A stretch of DNA of 42,806 nt, taken from JAJDIA01 sp031555505. GTDB lineage: Bacteria; Bacteroidota; Bacteroidia; Bacteroidales; Tannerellaceae. Both the position numbers and the translations under genes were made by a program. Shown here in pieces: positions 33,168 through 41,358 of this stretch. Below the pieces are notes generated by a model, which saw only the letters and a list, made by a program, of their open reading frames with translations, did not search any database and had not been told where the DNA came from. Within the stretch, counting starts at the first letter, position 1. The number at the start of each line of letters is the position of its first letter. The DNA lies in the NCBI GenBank assembly GCA_031555505.1, contig JAVBUH010000016.1, forward strand, positions 1 through 42,806, given 5' to 3'.

Positions 33168-33629
33168 TTATTTTTTAAACATACGGTCTATTTCGCGCTT
33201 GTCGTCTTTTTCACGGAGAGACGCGCGTTTATCGTATTCCTTCTTACCCTTGGCGATAGCTACCACCAGCTTGGCCAGCCCTTTGTCATTGATGAACATA
33301 CGGGTAGGAATGATGGTAAAGCCGCTGTTACGTTCGGCTGCCTCCAGTTTTTTGATCTCTTTCCGGTTCAGGAGGAGTTTGCGGTCGCGGCGGGCGGCAT
33401 GGTTGTTGTAGGTACCGTAAAAGTACTCAGCCACATACATATTCTTCACCCACACCTCGCCCCGCTCCACCAGGCAATAGGTATCCACCAGACTGGCTTT
33501 GCCCAGGCGGATGGATTTGATCTCCGTCCCGGTCAGCACAATGCCGGCGGTGAATGTTTCAAGCAGCTCGTAGTCGAACGTAGCCCGCTTGTTCTTTATC
33601 TGGACAGATGTCTGTATCTTTTCTTTCAT
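33168..33629 (-). CDS. smpB: SsrA-binding protein, 153 aa
   Basis: Binds tmRNA to rescue stalled ribosomes. The whole family pattern is present: QIKNKRATFDYELLETFTAG, VLTGTEIKSIRLGKASLVDT, and the basic C-terminal tail (KGKKEYDKRASLREKDDKRE, ending RMFKK) that enters the mRNA channel. Length is typical. It follows a Yip1-type gene (44-base gap) and is 3 bases before the gate-domain gene. The tmRNA gene itself is not in the window. Confidence 0.97.
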   Translation of the reverse strand: MKEKIQTSVQIKNKRATFDYELLETFTAGIVLTGTEIKSIRLGKASLVDTYCLVERGEVWVKNMYVAEYFYGTYNNHAARRDRKLLLNRKEIKKLEAAERNSGFTIIPTRMFINDKGLAKLVVAIAKGKKEYDKRASLREKDDKREIDRMFKK

Positions 33630-33673
33630 TTCTTTTTATTTCCAAAGCGCAGCATTCTCGTAACGCCTTATGC

Positions 33674-34246
33674 TCAGAAGCGCAGCCCCGGCATCAGGAC
33701 AAACAACGTAACGTCGAGAGCCGCAGGTATCAGTAATATAACAATCGTGGTAAGCGCCACGAACTTCATCCGTTCTTTTTCTTCCACTTCCATAAACGGG
33801 ATGGCCCCTTCATACACCACATAGAACGTATACAGCATGAATATCTTGAGGAAGAAGAATTCGGGCAACAACGTAAGCACAATATTCAAGGTAAACATCA
33901 CCGACGAGGAATAGCCGATGAAACGCTGCCATAGCTTCAGGTCTTTCGCCCGTTTGTACACACCCAGCCAGATCTCATTCATCAGGTACACACTCAGGAA
34001 AAACCCCCCGAAGGCAGCCAGCAGGGCACGGATCGCCGCCTTTAGCGCCAGTTGTACATCAAATTCCTTCCGGGTAAACAGGATACCCAGGAATGCGGCC
34101 ACCGTAACCAATCCGATCAACGGATACACAAAACGTGCCAGGAAGTCTTCCCCGTTTTCCCTCTCTCTGGCCAGTGCCTCCCATGCTTTTGCCGGTTGGG
34201 AAATGATGAGGATCACTTTGGTTGCAATCTCTTTATACATCGCCAT
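33674..34246 (-). CDS. Yip1-domain membrane protein, 190 aa
   Basis: Five membrane helices (about residues 40-60, 75-95, 105-130, 140-150 and 165-190) and an N-terminal LIISQPAKAWEALARERE segment are typical of bacterial Yip1 (PF04893) proteins. Function in bacteria is unknown. It is the first gene of the smpB-metH operon, with a -7 box at 34261-34268, 14 bases from the ATG. Confidence 0.8.
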   Translation of the reverse strand: MAMYKEIATKVILIISQPAKAWEALARERENGEDFLARFVYPLIGLVTVAAFLGILFTRKEFDVQLALKAAIRALLAAFGGFFLSVYLMNEIWLGVYKRAKDLKLWQRFIGYSSSVMFTLNIVLTLLPEFFFLKIFMLYTFYVVYEGAIPFMEVEEKERMKFVALTTIVILLIPAALDVTLFVLMPGLRF

Positions 34247-34260
34247 TCGTTTTTAAACAG

Positions 34261-34268
34261 CAAAAGTA
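34261..34268 (-). promoter_or_regulatory. -7 box of the yip1-smpB-metH operon
   Basis: TACTTTTG on the minus strand, 14 bases from the ATG at 34246. No riboswitch-sized leader is available before the operon. Confidence 0.55.
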
Positions 34269-34321
34269 TAAAATAAGCGTGGATAATGGGATAAGAAACA
34301 CTAAAAAAGACCGAAAGTTGA

Positions 34322-35068
34322 TTACCGGGGACTGGCGATGCGGAGGGAGAAGGTATCAGTTACAGACCAGGTCCAGGCGGTAGAATCGCGGTTATACGCC
34401 TTCGCATAATTCATGCGCATGATGACGGAGTCTTTGCCTGCACTTTGCTCCTTCACAGCCGCACGCTGCAGGAACTCTTCCAGGATGAAAGCATTCGTAT
34501 ATAATGTATTGGCAGAACGGATCGTATCCGTGCCATCGGCCTGGGTAAGACGGAGGAAGAGGTCGTACACGTAATTGCCGTTGGCATCCCGGTCTTTCGC
34601 TTCGTCCCAGTTGTACGACAGGCCGTAGAGGGTCGTTTCATGCAGGAAAAACGAGTCGCGGGTGGTATACACAAACAGGCGGCCGTCAAGAAAGTTGTTT
34701 TGCTTGTGGATCTTCACCGACTTCAGGCGCACCTCATCCGGGAGTATCAGGGAGGTATCAGTAAAAGCGTTGGCAAAAGGCCATACCGGGACGGTATCTA
34801 TCCGAAGCACTTCCGCATCATAGACCGTACCCTGGGGGAAATCGGGCAGCATGGCGTTGAAGTCTACCCGGTAACATTCACCCGCCTGCATACCGGCAAA
34901 AGCCGGAGAGGTGATGAAGTAGCCATCTACTGTCTGGATCGTCTGAGCCGGATTATCCTGCACCACGCCCAAACGTTGGTACACGGTGGTGCTTTCATTG
35001 TCGCCCATGCAGGAAAAAGCGGCGGCAGACAGGAAAGCCAACAGTATATATAGCGGTATATGCTTCAT
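34322..35068 (-). CDS. NigD-like surface lipoprotein, 248 aa
   Basis: Lipoprotein signal peptide with lipidated C20 in AFSCMGDNES. The acidic residues just after the cysteine resemble the surface-export signal of Bacteroidota lipoproteins. The body is beta-rich. It aligns by eye with the next gene upstream: SC.GD near the start, an acidic/Cys pair (ECYRVDF versus DCCIINF) in the middle, and LP.E motifs. A longer in-frame start at 35176 would run into the -7 box and terminator, so I chose 35068. NigD-like is a guess from overall look; function unknown. Confidence 0.65.
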   Translation of the reverse strand: MKHIPLYILLAFLSAAAFSCMGDNESTTVYQRLGVVQDNPAQTIQTVDGYFITSPAFAGMQAGECYRVDFNAMLPDFPQGTVYDAEVLRIDTVPVWPFANAFTDTSLILPDEVRLKSVKIHKQNNFLDGRLFVYTTRDSFFLHETTLYGLSYNWDEAKDRDANGNYVYDLFLRLTQADGTDTIRSANTLYTNAFILEEFLQRAAVKEQSAGKDSVIMRMNYAKAYNRDSTAWTWSVTDTFSLRIASPR

Positions 35069-35084
35069 AGCTTCATTTTGACTA

Positions 35085-35092
35085 CAAAGATA
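35085..35092 (-). promoter_or_regulatory. -7 box of the 34322-35068 lipoprotein gene
   Basis: TATCTTTG on the minus strand, 16 bases from the ATG at 35068. Together with the terminator upstream it separates this gene from the sigma-factor operon. Confidence 0.55.
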
Positions 35093-35165
35093 ACGCATAC
35101 TAATCGAATTCACCCACATTCTGTTCAACAAAACAAGCGGGTGCATTAGAAAGCCTTTCAGAAAC

Positions 35166-35210
35166 AAAAGGCGCAATCACCTTGTGTAAGAAACACAAAA
35201 TGATTGCGCC
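35166..35210 (-). terminator. Rho-independent terminator of the sigma-factor operon
   Basis: Minus strand: GGCGCAATCA (35201-35210) pairs with TGATTGCGCC (35170-35179), extended by TTGTG/CACAA inside, then a TTTTG run. It lies directly after the stop of the lipoprotein gene at 35239. Confidence 0.85.
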
Positions 35211-35238
35211 GGAGGGAACAACCGTACCTGCCGGTTGT

Positions 35239-36012
35239 TTATTTCTTCTCCACTTCAAATGGGATGATAACATCTTCGGCAGACCATACCAGTGTATTAT
35301 CACTGTTGATCTTGCTCACATAGTAAAGCTTCAAGTGGAAGATTTCGTTCCCCTGTTCCCGGGCATAGATCGTATCAATAAAGTACTTAATGTTGTATCC
35401 ATACGGAACCATCACCTCGGTAGACGGTGTTTTTCCATCACTCACCACCGTGGCACGGAGGTAGATGGAATAACCTTTGCCGTATTGGTCAGTAGCCGGC
35501 GTCGGTGTCTGTGCCGGATCAAAGAAGAGTTCGAACCGGGTTTTCTGATCAGTCAACTGGTTGTAAGTCGAAGTAAGGATCATCGAACCGCTCAGATAGG
35601 CAAAATACCCGTAATAGGCCATATTATAACCACCTTCCAACAATGCTATTTCTTTCGGAAGCATGGTGGCAGTATCTGTGGTAAATGATACGTCACCTGC
35701 AGGAACCGCACCGATCGCGATATTGCTCACGTACGAATAACCATTCGCTGCCTCATTCTCATTTTCGGGAGCCGACGAATTATATTCAAAGTTGATTATA
35801 CAGCAGTCGCCTTCCGAGTATCCGATGTATTTCGTTTCCAATTCGGGTGAATAGAGCTTCCCCATGATTGTTTCTACCACCGTCCGGCCATTATGGTAAC
35901 GGAACACACCCGGCAACGTCTGCGTAACAGTATTATCAGAATCTCCCAGACAAGAGGTTAACAGGGTAACGGCCGTCATCATCAGAACGACCCAAAGTCT
36001 ACACATTTTCAT
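35239..36012 (-). CDS. NigD-like surface lipoprotein, 257 aa
   Basis: Lipoprotein signal peptide with lipidated C21 (LLTSCLGDSDN); acidic residues follow the cysteine as in surface-exposed lipoproteins. Beta-rich body. Remote resemblance to the gene at 34322-35068 (see that entry) suggests an old duplication. It follows the barrel/anti-sigma gene by 54 bases on the same strand and ends in a strong terminator, so it is probably the last gene of the ECF-sigma operon and might be a sensor or a target of it. The start could also be the second ATG, 6 bases later. Function unknown. Confidence 0.65.
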   Translation of the reverse strand: MKMCRLWVVLMMTAVTLLTSCLGDSDNTVTQTLPGVFRYHNGRTVVETIMGKLYSPELETKYIGYSEGDCCIINFEYNSSAPENENEAANGYSYVSNIAIGAVPAGDVSFTTDTATMLPKEIALLEGGYNMAYYGYFAYLSGSMILTSTYNQLTDQKTRFELFFDPAQTPTPATDQYGKGYSIYLRATVVSDGKTPSTEVMVPYGYNIKYFIDTIYAREQGNEIFHLKLYYVSKINSDNTLVWSAEDVIIPFEVEKK

Positions 36013-36066
36013 TTTCTATTCGGTTTTAAATAATTATATAAATATGATCATTATTAGTTAGCATAC

Positions 36067-37368
36067 TCAAAATCCCACACGCAATCCGAACTGGAAATTC
36101 ACATTGAAAGGCTTCTCGGAGCGGATCGTCTCAATGTCGCTTCCATTGTCGAAATAGTAGCCCGCTCCCCCTTCGGCATACGCGCTGAGGAAACGCAATA
36201 GCGGATAGCTTACTCCTACCCGGGCGTTGAGCGACCACAACAATGGCTTCATGCGGACGTCTTCTTTCACTTTACCCACCAACTCGTCTCCATCATAGAG
36301 TTTGGTATTCAGACGACCGGCCACATTCAGTTCGGTCATAGCTCCTCCCGTAGCATAAAGTTGGAAACGGTTCCATTCGGCGATCAGGTAGTTCACCGAA
36401 AGCGGAATGCCAATAAAGTGCAATCCCTGCTTGTTTTGCGCATTGTACCGCCCGTTTGTATCCCATTCAGACAAGAGGTACGAATAAACCAAGCCGGTCT
36501 GCAACGAGAAACGGCTACCCAGTGTGTGGCTCACCGCCAATCCGAAAGAGATGGGTACTTTATGCTTCACATTCGTTTTGGGCAAGGGAGCACGTACCTC
36601 ATTATTCGCAGTGGCAACTTTGTTCATAAATTGTAGGTCGGCAGCCCGGAGACCGGCACTGTTGGTCACATATTGGGGCAACACATTGTCGGCAGCCATG
36701 GAAAGGCCTCCCCCTCCCATGCCGAAGCGCCACTTACGGACGGGCTTCTCTTTCGCCTGGGCAACGGCGTCTTCCGTGAGTTGCGACCGTCCCCGTGTGG
36801 GTACAGCCTGCAACGGTTGAGGTTCATCATCTGCTTGTTCATCCACACGTTCAGGCACCTCAACCGGCGCTGTATATATCATGGAATCAGAAAGTTCATC
36901 GGAGGGGATCAGCGGGGCGACAGATTTGTCCGAACCTTGCGAAGCGGCTGTTTGCGCCATGGCCAATACCTGCGTTGAAGCTACCGGTGCGATGGAACGC
37001 GGCGTATCAGCTGCCGGTGCAACAGCAGCCTGCTGATCAGCTTCAGCGTTGCGTGCAGCCACTTCTTCCTTCATCCGCGATTGCAGGGCGTCGGTTTGTT
37101 GTTGCACCACATCGTGAGCTACCGGCTGTTGTTCCGCTTCACCGTTGAACAGGTAGAGACTGCCGGCGACCATCAGCAAGCCGACCACGGCCGCAGCTGC
37201 CCAGTAGCGAAGATGGCGATACAACGGCACAGAGGCTTTCGCTGGTAGTCTGCCGGCGATGGCCTCCCAGTCTTCAGGTTCCGTCATTGCCTCAAAATCG
37301 TGCAATTTAGAGCGGAATACCTCCTCAAACCTGTCTATATCGTTCTCTTTCATGCTCTTTTTACTCAT
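36067..37368 (-). CDS. Putative anti-sigma protein with inner-membrane helix and C-terminal outer-membrane barrel, 433 aa
   Basis: The N-terminal ~50 residues are soluble and acidic (DIDRFEEVFRSKLHDFEAMT, followed by EPEDWEAIAGRL). One membrane helix follows (about 54-73, YWAAAAVVGLLMVAGSLYLF), then a disordered Ala/Gln/Ser-rich linker (about 75-205). From about residue 225 there is a beta-barrel of porin type, rich in alternating hydrophobics and ending FGLRVGF. The start overlaps the ECF sigma gene by 8 bases, the usual arrangement of sigma and anti-sigma. No zinc-binding HxxxCxxC motif. An alternative start lies at 37353. See findings for the unusual topology. Confidence 0.75.
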   Translation of the reverse strand: MSKKSMKENDIDRFEEVFRSKLHDFEAMTEPEDWEAIAGRLPAKASVPLYRHLRYWAAAAVVGLLMVAGSLYLFNGEAEQQPVAHDVVQQQTDALQSRMKEEVAARNAEADQQAAVAPAADTPRSIAPVASTQVLAMAQTAASQGSDKSVAPLIPSDELSDSMIYTAPVEVPERVDEQADDEPQPLQAVPTRGRSQLTEDAVAQAKEKPVRKWRFGMGGGGLSMAADNVLPQYVTNSAGLRAADLQFMNKVATANNEVRAPLPKTNVKHKVPISFGLAVSHTLGSRFSLQTGLVYSYLLSEWDTNGRYNAQNKQGLHFIGIPLSVNYLIAEWNRFQLYATGGAMTELNVAGRLNTKLYDGDELVGKVKEDVRMKPLLWSLNARVGVSYPLLRFLSAYAEGGAGYYFDNGSDIETIRSEKPFNVNFQFGLRVGF

Positions 37369-37891
37369 ACAAACTGTTAATTCTACGTTGTAGTATCTGC
37401 TTGGCCCGCGAATACTGGGAGCGGGATGTGCTCTCGGTGATATGCATCATATCGCCGATCTCCTTATGCGAATATCCTTCAATGGCAAACAGGTTGAACA
37501 CCAGCCGGAAGCCATCAGGCAATTCCTGCACCAGTTTCATCAGTTCTTCCGCCGACAGTTCTGCTACTACCGAATAGTTTGGTTGCACCAGTTCGGCCGT
37601 ATAGTCCAGTCCGGCTGCTTCCCGCAGGACATCTCCCTTGCGCAGATACTCCAACGCACAATTGACAAAGATCTTTCGCATCCAACCCTCAAACGAACCG
37701 ACTCCCGAATAGGAATCAATACTGGTGAATAGCTTTACGAAACCATCCTGCAACAGGTCGCGAACTGTTTCCCTATCGTTCACATAGCGCATACAAACCC
37801 CCCTCATGCGTGGTGAATGCATTTCATAAAGCGCTTTCTGTGCTTTCCGGTCTCCTGTCCTACAACCCTCTATCAGTTGTTGTTCATTCAT
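37361..37891 (-). CDS. RNA polymerase ECF-type sigma factor, 176 aa
   Basis: Region 2 contains MRYVNDRETVRDLLQDGFVK (about residues 35-54), with the -10-recognising core and DNA-melting residues after it (SYSGVGSFEGWMRKIFVN). Region 4 has the helix-turn-helix GYSHKEIGDMMHITESTSRS (about 138-157). No region 1 or 3, as expected for ECF sigmas. It precedes and overlaps the putative anti-sigma gene by 8 bases. A -7 box at 37966-37973 suggests basal transcription by the housekeeping sigma with a leader of about 70 bases; autoregulation cannot be seen. Confidence 0.93.
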   Translation of the reverse strand: MNEQQLIEGCRTGDRKAQKALYEMHSPRMRGVCMRYVNDRETVRDLLQDGFVKLFTSIDSYSGVGSFEGWMRKIFVNCALEYLRKGDVLREAAGLDYTAELVQPNYSVVAELSAEELMKLVQELPDGFRLVFNLFAIEGYSHKEIGDMMHITESTSRSQYSRAKQILQRRINSLYE

Positions 37892-37965
37892 TCAGTCTCG
37901 TCGGTCGCCGTAAGGCTGTCTGGTTATTAGATGATAATTAGGCCGCAAACGCTGCATGCCCATCG

Positions 37966-37973
37966 CAAAAATA
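37966..37973 (-). promoter_or_regulatory. -7 box of the ECF sigma operon
   Basis: TATTTTTG on the minus strand fits TAnnTTTG; it sits 74 bases upstream of the ATG at 37891. Confidence 0.45.
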
Positions 37974-37982
37974 AGATAAAAA

Positions 37983-38309
37983 TCAGTTTTCTTTCCGTTT
38001 GTCGCCTTTATTACCCTCGGCCACGGCATCCATATTCAGTTTCTTGAATGCGGAGACCAGGTTGGCTTCCGTGGTTTTATCGGTGCGGTAGGTCACTTCG
38101 ACCTTCTTTTCCTTCAGGTTGCACTTGAGGTCGGTCACACCTTTCTCAAAAGCGATGTTCTGCTCCACCTTTTTCACACAATTAGCACAGTGCATGTTCT
38201 CAATCGAGAACGTCACCGTTTCCTTGTTGTCTTTCTTCTTCCCATCCTGGGCGTATGCCAAAGAGAAAGTGCATACAACGCAAAGAAGTGATAAAATAAT
38301 GTGTTTCAT
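37983..38309 (-). CDS. Secreted heavy-metal-associated (HMA) domain protein, 108 aa
   Basis: Signal peptide (about residues 1-20, ending AYA-Q), then a lysine/aspartate-rich linker and one HMA fold. The metal site NMHCANC (C41, C44) is in the CopZ/Atx1 style. The rest, KGVTDLKCNLKEKKVEVTYR, fits the ferredoxin-like fold. A periplasmic Cu(I)-type chaperone or binding protein is likely; which metal is inference. It lies 28 bases after the TonB receptor stop on the same strand, so the pair probably acts in metal uptake or handling. Confidence 0.9.
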   Translation of the reverse strand: MKHIILSLLCVVCTFSLAYAQDGKKKDNKETVTFSIENMHCANCVKKVEQNIAFEKGVTDLKCNLKEKKVEVTYRTDKTTEANLVSAFKKLNMDAVAEGNKGDKRKEN

Positions 38310-38337
38310 ACTGCGTATCTGTTATTAACTGTTTTTG

Positions 38338-40551
38338 TTACAATCGGGGGATATTAAACCGCACCCCTGCATATATCTTCCGTCCGTGTACCGGTCCCCA
38401 GATCATGGACGCGTCGAAATCTTCGCTTCGCGGATGTTCGGCATCGATGATAGGGTGCGGCTGCATATAATCGAGCAGGTTTTCAGCCCCAAGGTATACC
38501 GACCACCGGCGGAAGTATTTCGTCACCTGTGCATTCAGCACCGTGTAGGCGCCGAAGCTTGTTTCCCACAGCGGCTGTGCGGCATCGGGCTTCGGCATGC
38601 GTCCGCCGCCGTTGAACTGCCCGGTCACATCAAACTGCCACTTCTTCAGCGGCGTTTGGTAAGAGGCTGTGACCAGCCCTTTATAGCCGCTCACCAACGG
38701 TCGCTTGAGCCGTGTCACCACACCGGCCGCATCCTTATAGTCGGTCTGTGCATCCGTCCACCGCCAGGCGGCTGTGAGCGTAAAACCGCGGAAGAACGGA
38801 TACGTAGCTTCCACCTGGTAGCTGTGCGAAAAGGACTGTCCGTCCAGGTTATAAAAACGCACCGCATGCGGGTCGCTGTCCATATCCGTCACCACCTGAT
38901 GTTCGAAGCCGGTATAATACCATTCGCCGTTCACTGTGAGTTCTTTACCGAGCAAAGGTATATAAAAAGAAAGATTTACACCCGTATTCCAGGCTTCTTC
39001 TTGTTGGAGACCGTCGGCCACCTGCAATTCACGGCTACCTGAGAGCAGGTAATTGTTCTCGGCCAGCACGTTGGCCGTGCGGAAACCTTTACCGGCCGAG
39101 GCGCGGATATGGAACCAGTCGAACGGGTTCAGCTTCACATGCAGGCGGGGCGTGACGAAGAAGTCGTACATCGAACTGTAGTCGGCCCGGATGCCGCCCA
39201 GCAGGATTACCCTGTCGTTCCAGTTCCATGTATATTGCACAAAAGCGCCCGGCGTGGTTTCGGTGCGGTTGAACACCTGGCGTACAGCCTGGGTAAGGTT
39301 CTCGTCAAAGCCGTCATAGTTCAGGCTCAGTCCGGTGCTCAGGCTGTGTGCCGGTGAGAATTTCTTTTCATACAACAGGCTGGCGTATATATTCTGCTGG
39401 TAAATATTGTAGGCGGTACGGTCGTACATAGACAACTGCTCGTGATATGAGCCGGAGAGGATCAGCGCCACGCTTTCGTCTTTAGACGGATCCACCACGT
39501 AGGCCTGCTTTGTATAGCCTTCCACCCGGTTGGTGTTGAGGCTGATCCGGTATGGATCGGGAAAGGGATGGTGGCCGGTAGCCTGTCCGCCCGTGCGATC
39601 TTCGTGCAGGTAGCGCACGCCGTACTGGGCGAGGTATTGGCCGGACTGATGCGCCCAGCGGTTCATCAGGTTCACCTGTTCCTTGAGGGGATAGTCCAGG
39701 AAACCGTCGTTATTATCGTCGTGTTGTTTGTTGTCGTTGGAGTAATGCACAAAGAGGCCGGTAGCCACCTTGTCGTTTACCAGCCACGAGGCGTCGGCAT
39801 TGGCTTCGTAGCGACCGGCGTCACTGGCAAAAAGGTTGCCCGAGACAATATCTGCCGTCCGCGGTTTCTTGTATTCCACATTGATCTGCCCGGCCAGCGC
39901 CTCGTAGCCGTTCTTGACAGACGACGTTCCTTTAGACACCTGAATGCTTTCCATCCACGGGCCGGGGATATAATCCAGTCCGTACAGAGAAGCCGCACCG
40001 CGAAAATTGGGGTAGTTTTCGGTAAGCATCTGTACATACGTACCCGACAGTCCCAGAAGCCTTATCTGGCGTGCCCCGGTTGCCGCATCGGCGTAGGAAA
40101 CATCGACCGACGGATTGGTCTCGAAACTCTCGGCCAGGTTGCAACAGGCAGCGCGGAACAACTCGTCGTAGGTGATCTTCTGCGTCTGTAACACGCTGAT
40201 GCGCGACGATACCGTGCCCTGCCGCCGTTCGCTCACCACCACTTCGTCCAGCGCCACGGCTTCAGTCAGTACGATAGACAGCGGCGAGCCTGTTCCGGCA
40301 TCGGCATCCACCGCTATCGTGACGGTGGTATAGCCCACGTAGCTGCACACCAGGTTCTGATTACCTGATGTACGAGGTATCTCAAAATAGCCGTTTGCAT
40401 CCGAGGTGGTTCCTTCGCGCGTATCTTCCCAAAACACGTTGGCTCCTATCACAGGCTGCCGGCCGGTATCATACACAAAACCTTTCACCTTGTCGTCAGC
40501 CCAAAGAGAGACACAGACGAAGAGCATCACTACTGCCAGCCATTGTTTCAT
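38338..40551 (-). CDS. TonB-dependent outer-membrane receptor, 737 aa
   Basis: Signal peptide, then a carboxypeptidase-like N-terminal domain (about residues 20-100) with DTGRQPVIGANVFWEDTREG and the YVGYTT motif. The plug domain (about 110-240, with GARQIRLLGLSGTYVQMLTE) and a beta-barrel ending in a phenylalanine-containing strand (KIYAGVRFNIPRL) follow. The CC pair in the plug (AACCNL) is notable next to a metal-binding partner gene. Probably imports a metal chelate or metal-related ligand using TonB energy. I chose the ATG at 40551; the -7 box is just 6 bases away. The TTG three codons before is also in frame. Confidence 0.93.
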   Translation of the reverse strand: MKQWLAVVMLFVCVSLWADDKVKGFVYDTGRQPVIGANVFWEDTREGTTSDANGYFEIPRTSGNQNLVCSYVGYTTVTIAVDADAGTGSPLSIVLTEAVALDEVVVSERRQGTVSSRISVLQTQKITYDELFRAACCNLAESFETNPSVDVSYADAATGARQIRLLGLSGTYVQMLTENYPNFRGAASLYGLDYIPGPWMESIQVSKGTSSVKNGYEALAGQINVEYKKPRTADIVSGNLFASDAGRYEANADASWLVNDKVATGLFVHYSNDNKQHDDNNDGFLDYPLKEQVNLMNRWAHQSGQYLAQYGVRYLHEDRTGGQATGHHPFPDPYRISLNTNRVEGYTKQAYVVDPSKDESVALILSGSYHEQLSMYDRTAYNIYQQNIYASLLYEKKFSPAHSLSTGLSLNYDGFDENLTQAVRQVFNRTETTPGAFVQYTWNWNDRVILLGGIRADYSSMYDFFVTPRLHVKLNPFDWFHIRASAGKGFRTANVLAENNYLLSGSRELQVADGLQQEEAWNTGVNLSFYIPLLGKELTVNGEWYYTGFEHQVVTDMDSDPHAVRFYNLDGQSFSHSYQVEATYPFFRGFTLTAAWRWTDAQTDYKDAAGVVTRLKRPLVSGYKGLVTASYQTPLKKWQFDVTGQFNGGGRMPKPDAAQPLWETSFGAYTVLNAQVTKYFRRWSVYLGAENLLDYMQPHPIIDAEHPRSEDFDASMIWGPVHGRKIYAGVRFNIPRL

Positions 40552-40557
40552 ACCGTG

Positions 40558-40565
40558 CAAAGATA
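40558..40565 (-). promoter_or_regulatory. -7 box of the TonB receptor-HMA operon, 6 bases from the start codon
   Basis: TATCTTTG on the minus strand, separated from the ATG at 40551 by only CACGGT. The predicted mRNA would be almost leaderless. Confidence 0.6.
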
Positions 40566-40616
40566 GACGGTTTAAGCCTCCCCCCTGCTCCGTTAATATA
40601 ATTTAACCGCGACCCA

Positions 40617-40655
40617 TAAAAAGAAGCGGCATGGTATCCGGACGGAAACCATGCC
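40617..40655 (-). terminator. Rho-independent terminator after the barrel protein gene
   Basis: Minus strand: GGCATGGT (40648-40655) pairs with ACCATGCC (40628-40635) around a 12-base loop, followed by a T-rich run (CTTCTTTTTA). It lies 48 bases after the stop at 40703. Confidence 0.8.
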
Positions 40656-40702
40656 ACAATCACATCAAATTAAAATTTATATAAACTCACATAAAAACCT
40701 TA

Positions 40703-41329
40703 TCAGAACGCTACCCCCAGACGGAGACCCCAGTTGTTGAGGCCGTCTACATTATAGGTCAGCACACTGCTGGAGTTGGTGGCATGACTGTAATAAAGGG
40801 CGATATGCGCACCAAACTGTTTACCGGGAGCAAAGATGGTGAGCCCCACTTCGGGCGAAGCATAGAAGCCCCAGGTTTCGTCGTAGATATCCAACACATT
40901 CAAATAAGTGGATGTCTTGCCGTAGTTAGCACCCAGCTTGGCTCCTACATAGGGTTCAAACAAACCATCGCGTGTAAAGGTGTAGCGTACCACGGCGCCA
41001 AAGGGGATCTGGAAGATCGAGTGTTGCTGATCTGAGGTAATCGAAGCCGTTTCGCTTACGTTCAACGTCTGGCGTTCAATGTATTCATTGTTGGTATGGA
41101 AAGCGAAGAATGCTCCCAGCGATACGCTGCGTGTAAGCAGGTATCCTCCTTCAAAGTTGGCACCCCAGCCACTGGTCTTGTCGGCAAAATCGGTACTGAA
41201 CGGCGTGTTCAATTGCCAGTCAATGTTGAAATAATAGTTCTTGACCAACTGCGCATTTGACACAGCAGGTATCACAATGCAGGCGACGAGCAAAGCGAAC
41301 AATCGTATGGATATTTTTATCTTTTTCAT
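40703..41329 (-). CDS. Outer-membrane beta-barrel protein, 208 aa
   Basis: Signal peptide MKKIKISIRLFALLVACIVI with a cut near SNA-Q. The mature part has about eight amphipathic beta strands (for example GWGANFEGGYLLTRSVSLGA, VRYTFTRDGLFEPYVGAKLG) and ends NNWGLRLGVAF, with the terminal aromatic of outer-membrane barrels. OmpW/porin-like family, no specific function visible. It lies 29 bases after the DUF4136 lipoprotein stop and is followed by a good terminator, so the two genes form one unit. Confidence 0.85.
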   Translation of the reverse strand: MKKIKISIRLFALLVACIVIPAVSNAQLVKNYYFNIDWQLNTPFSTDFADKTSGWGANFEGGYLLTRSVSLGAFFAFHTNNEYIERQTLNVSETASITSDQQHSIFQIPFGAVVRYTFTRDGLFEPYVGAKLGANYGKTSTYLNVLDIYDETWGFYASPEVGLTIFAPGKQFGAHIALYYSHATNSSSVLTYNVDGLNNWGLRLGVAF

Positions 41330-41358
41330 TTGGATTTCAATTTTTAATCGTTCTTTAC

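Noticed and set aside
34247..34321. B12 riboswitch upstream of the metH operon
   Set aside because: The gap is only 75 bases and contains the promoter; the conserved B12-box was not seen.
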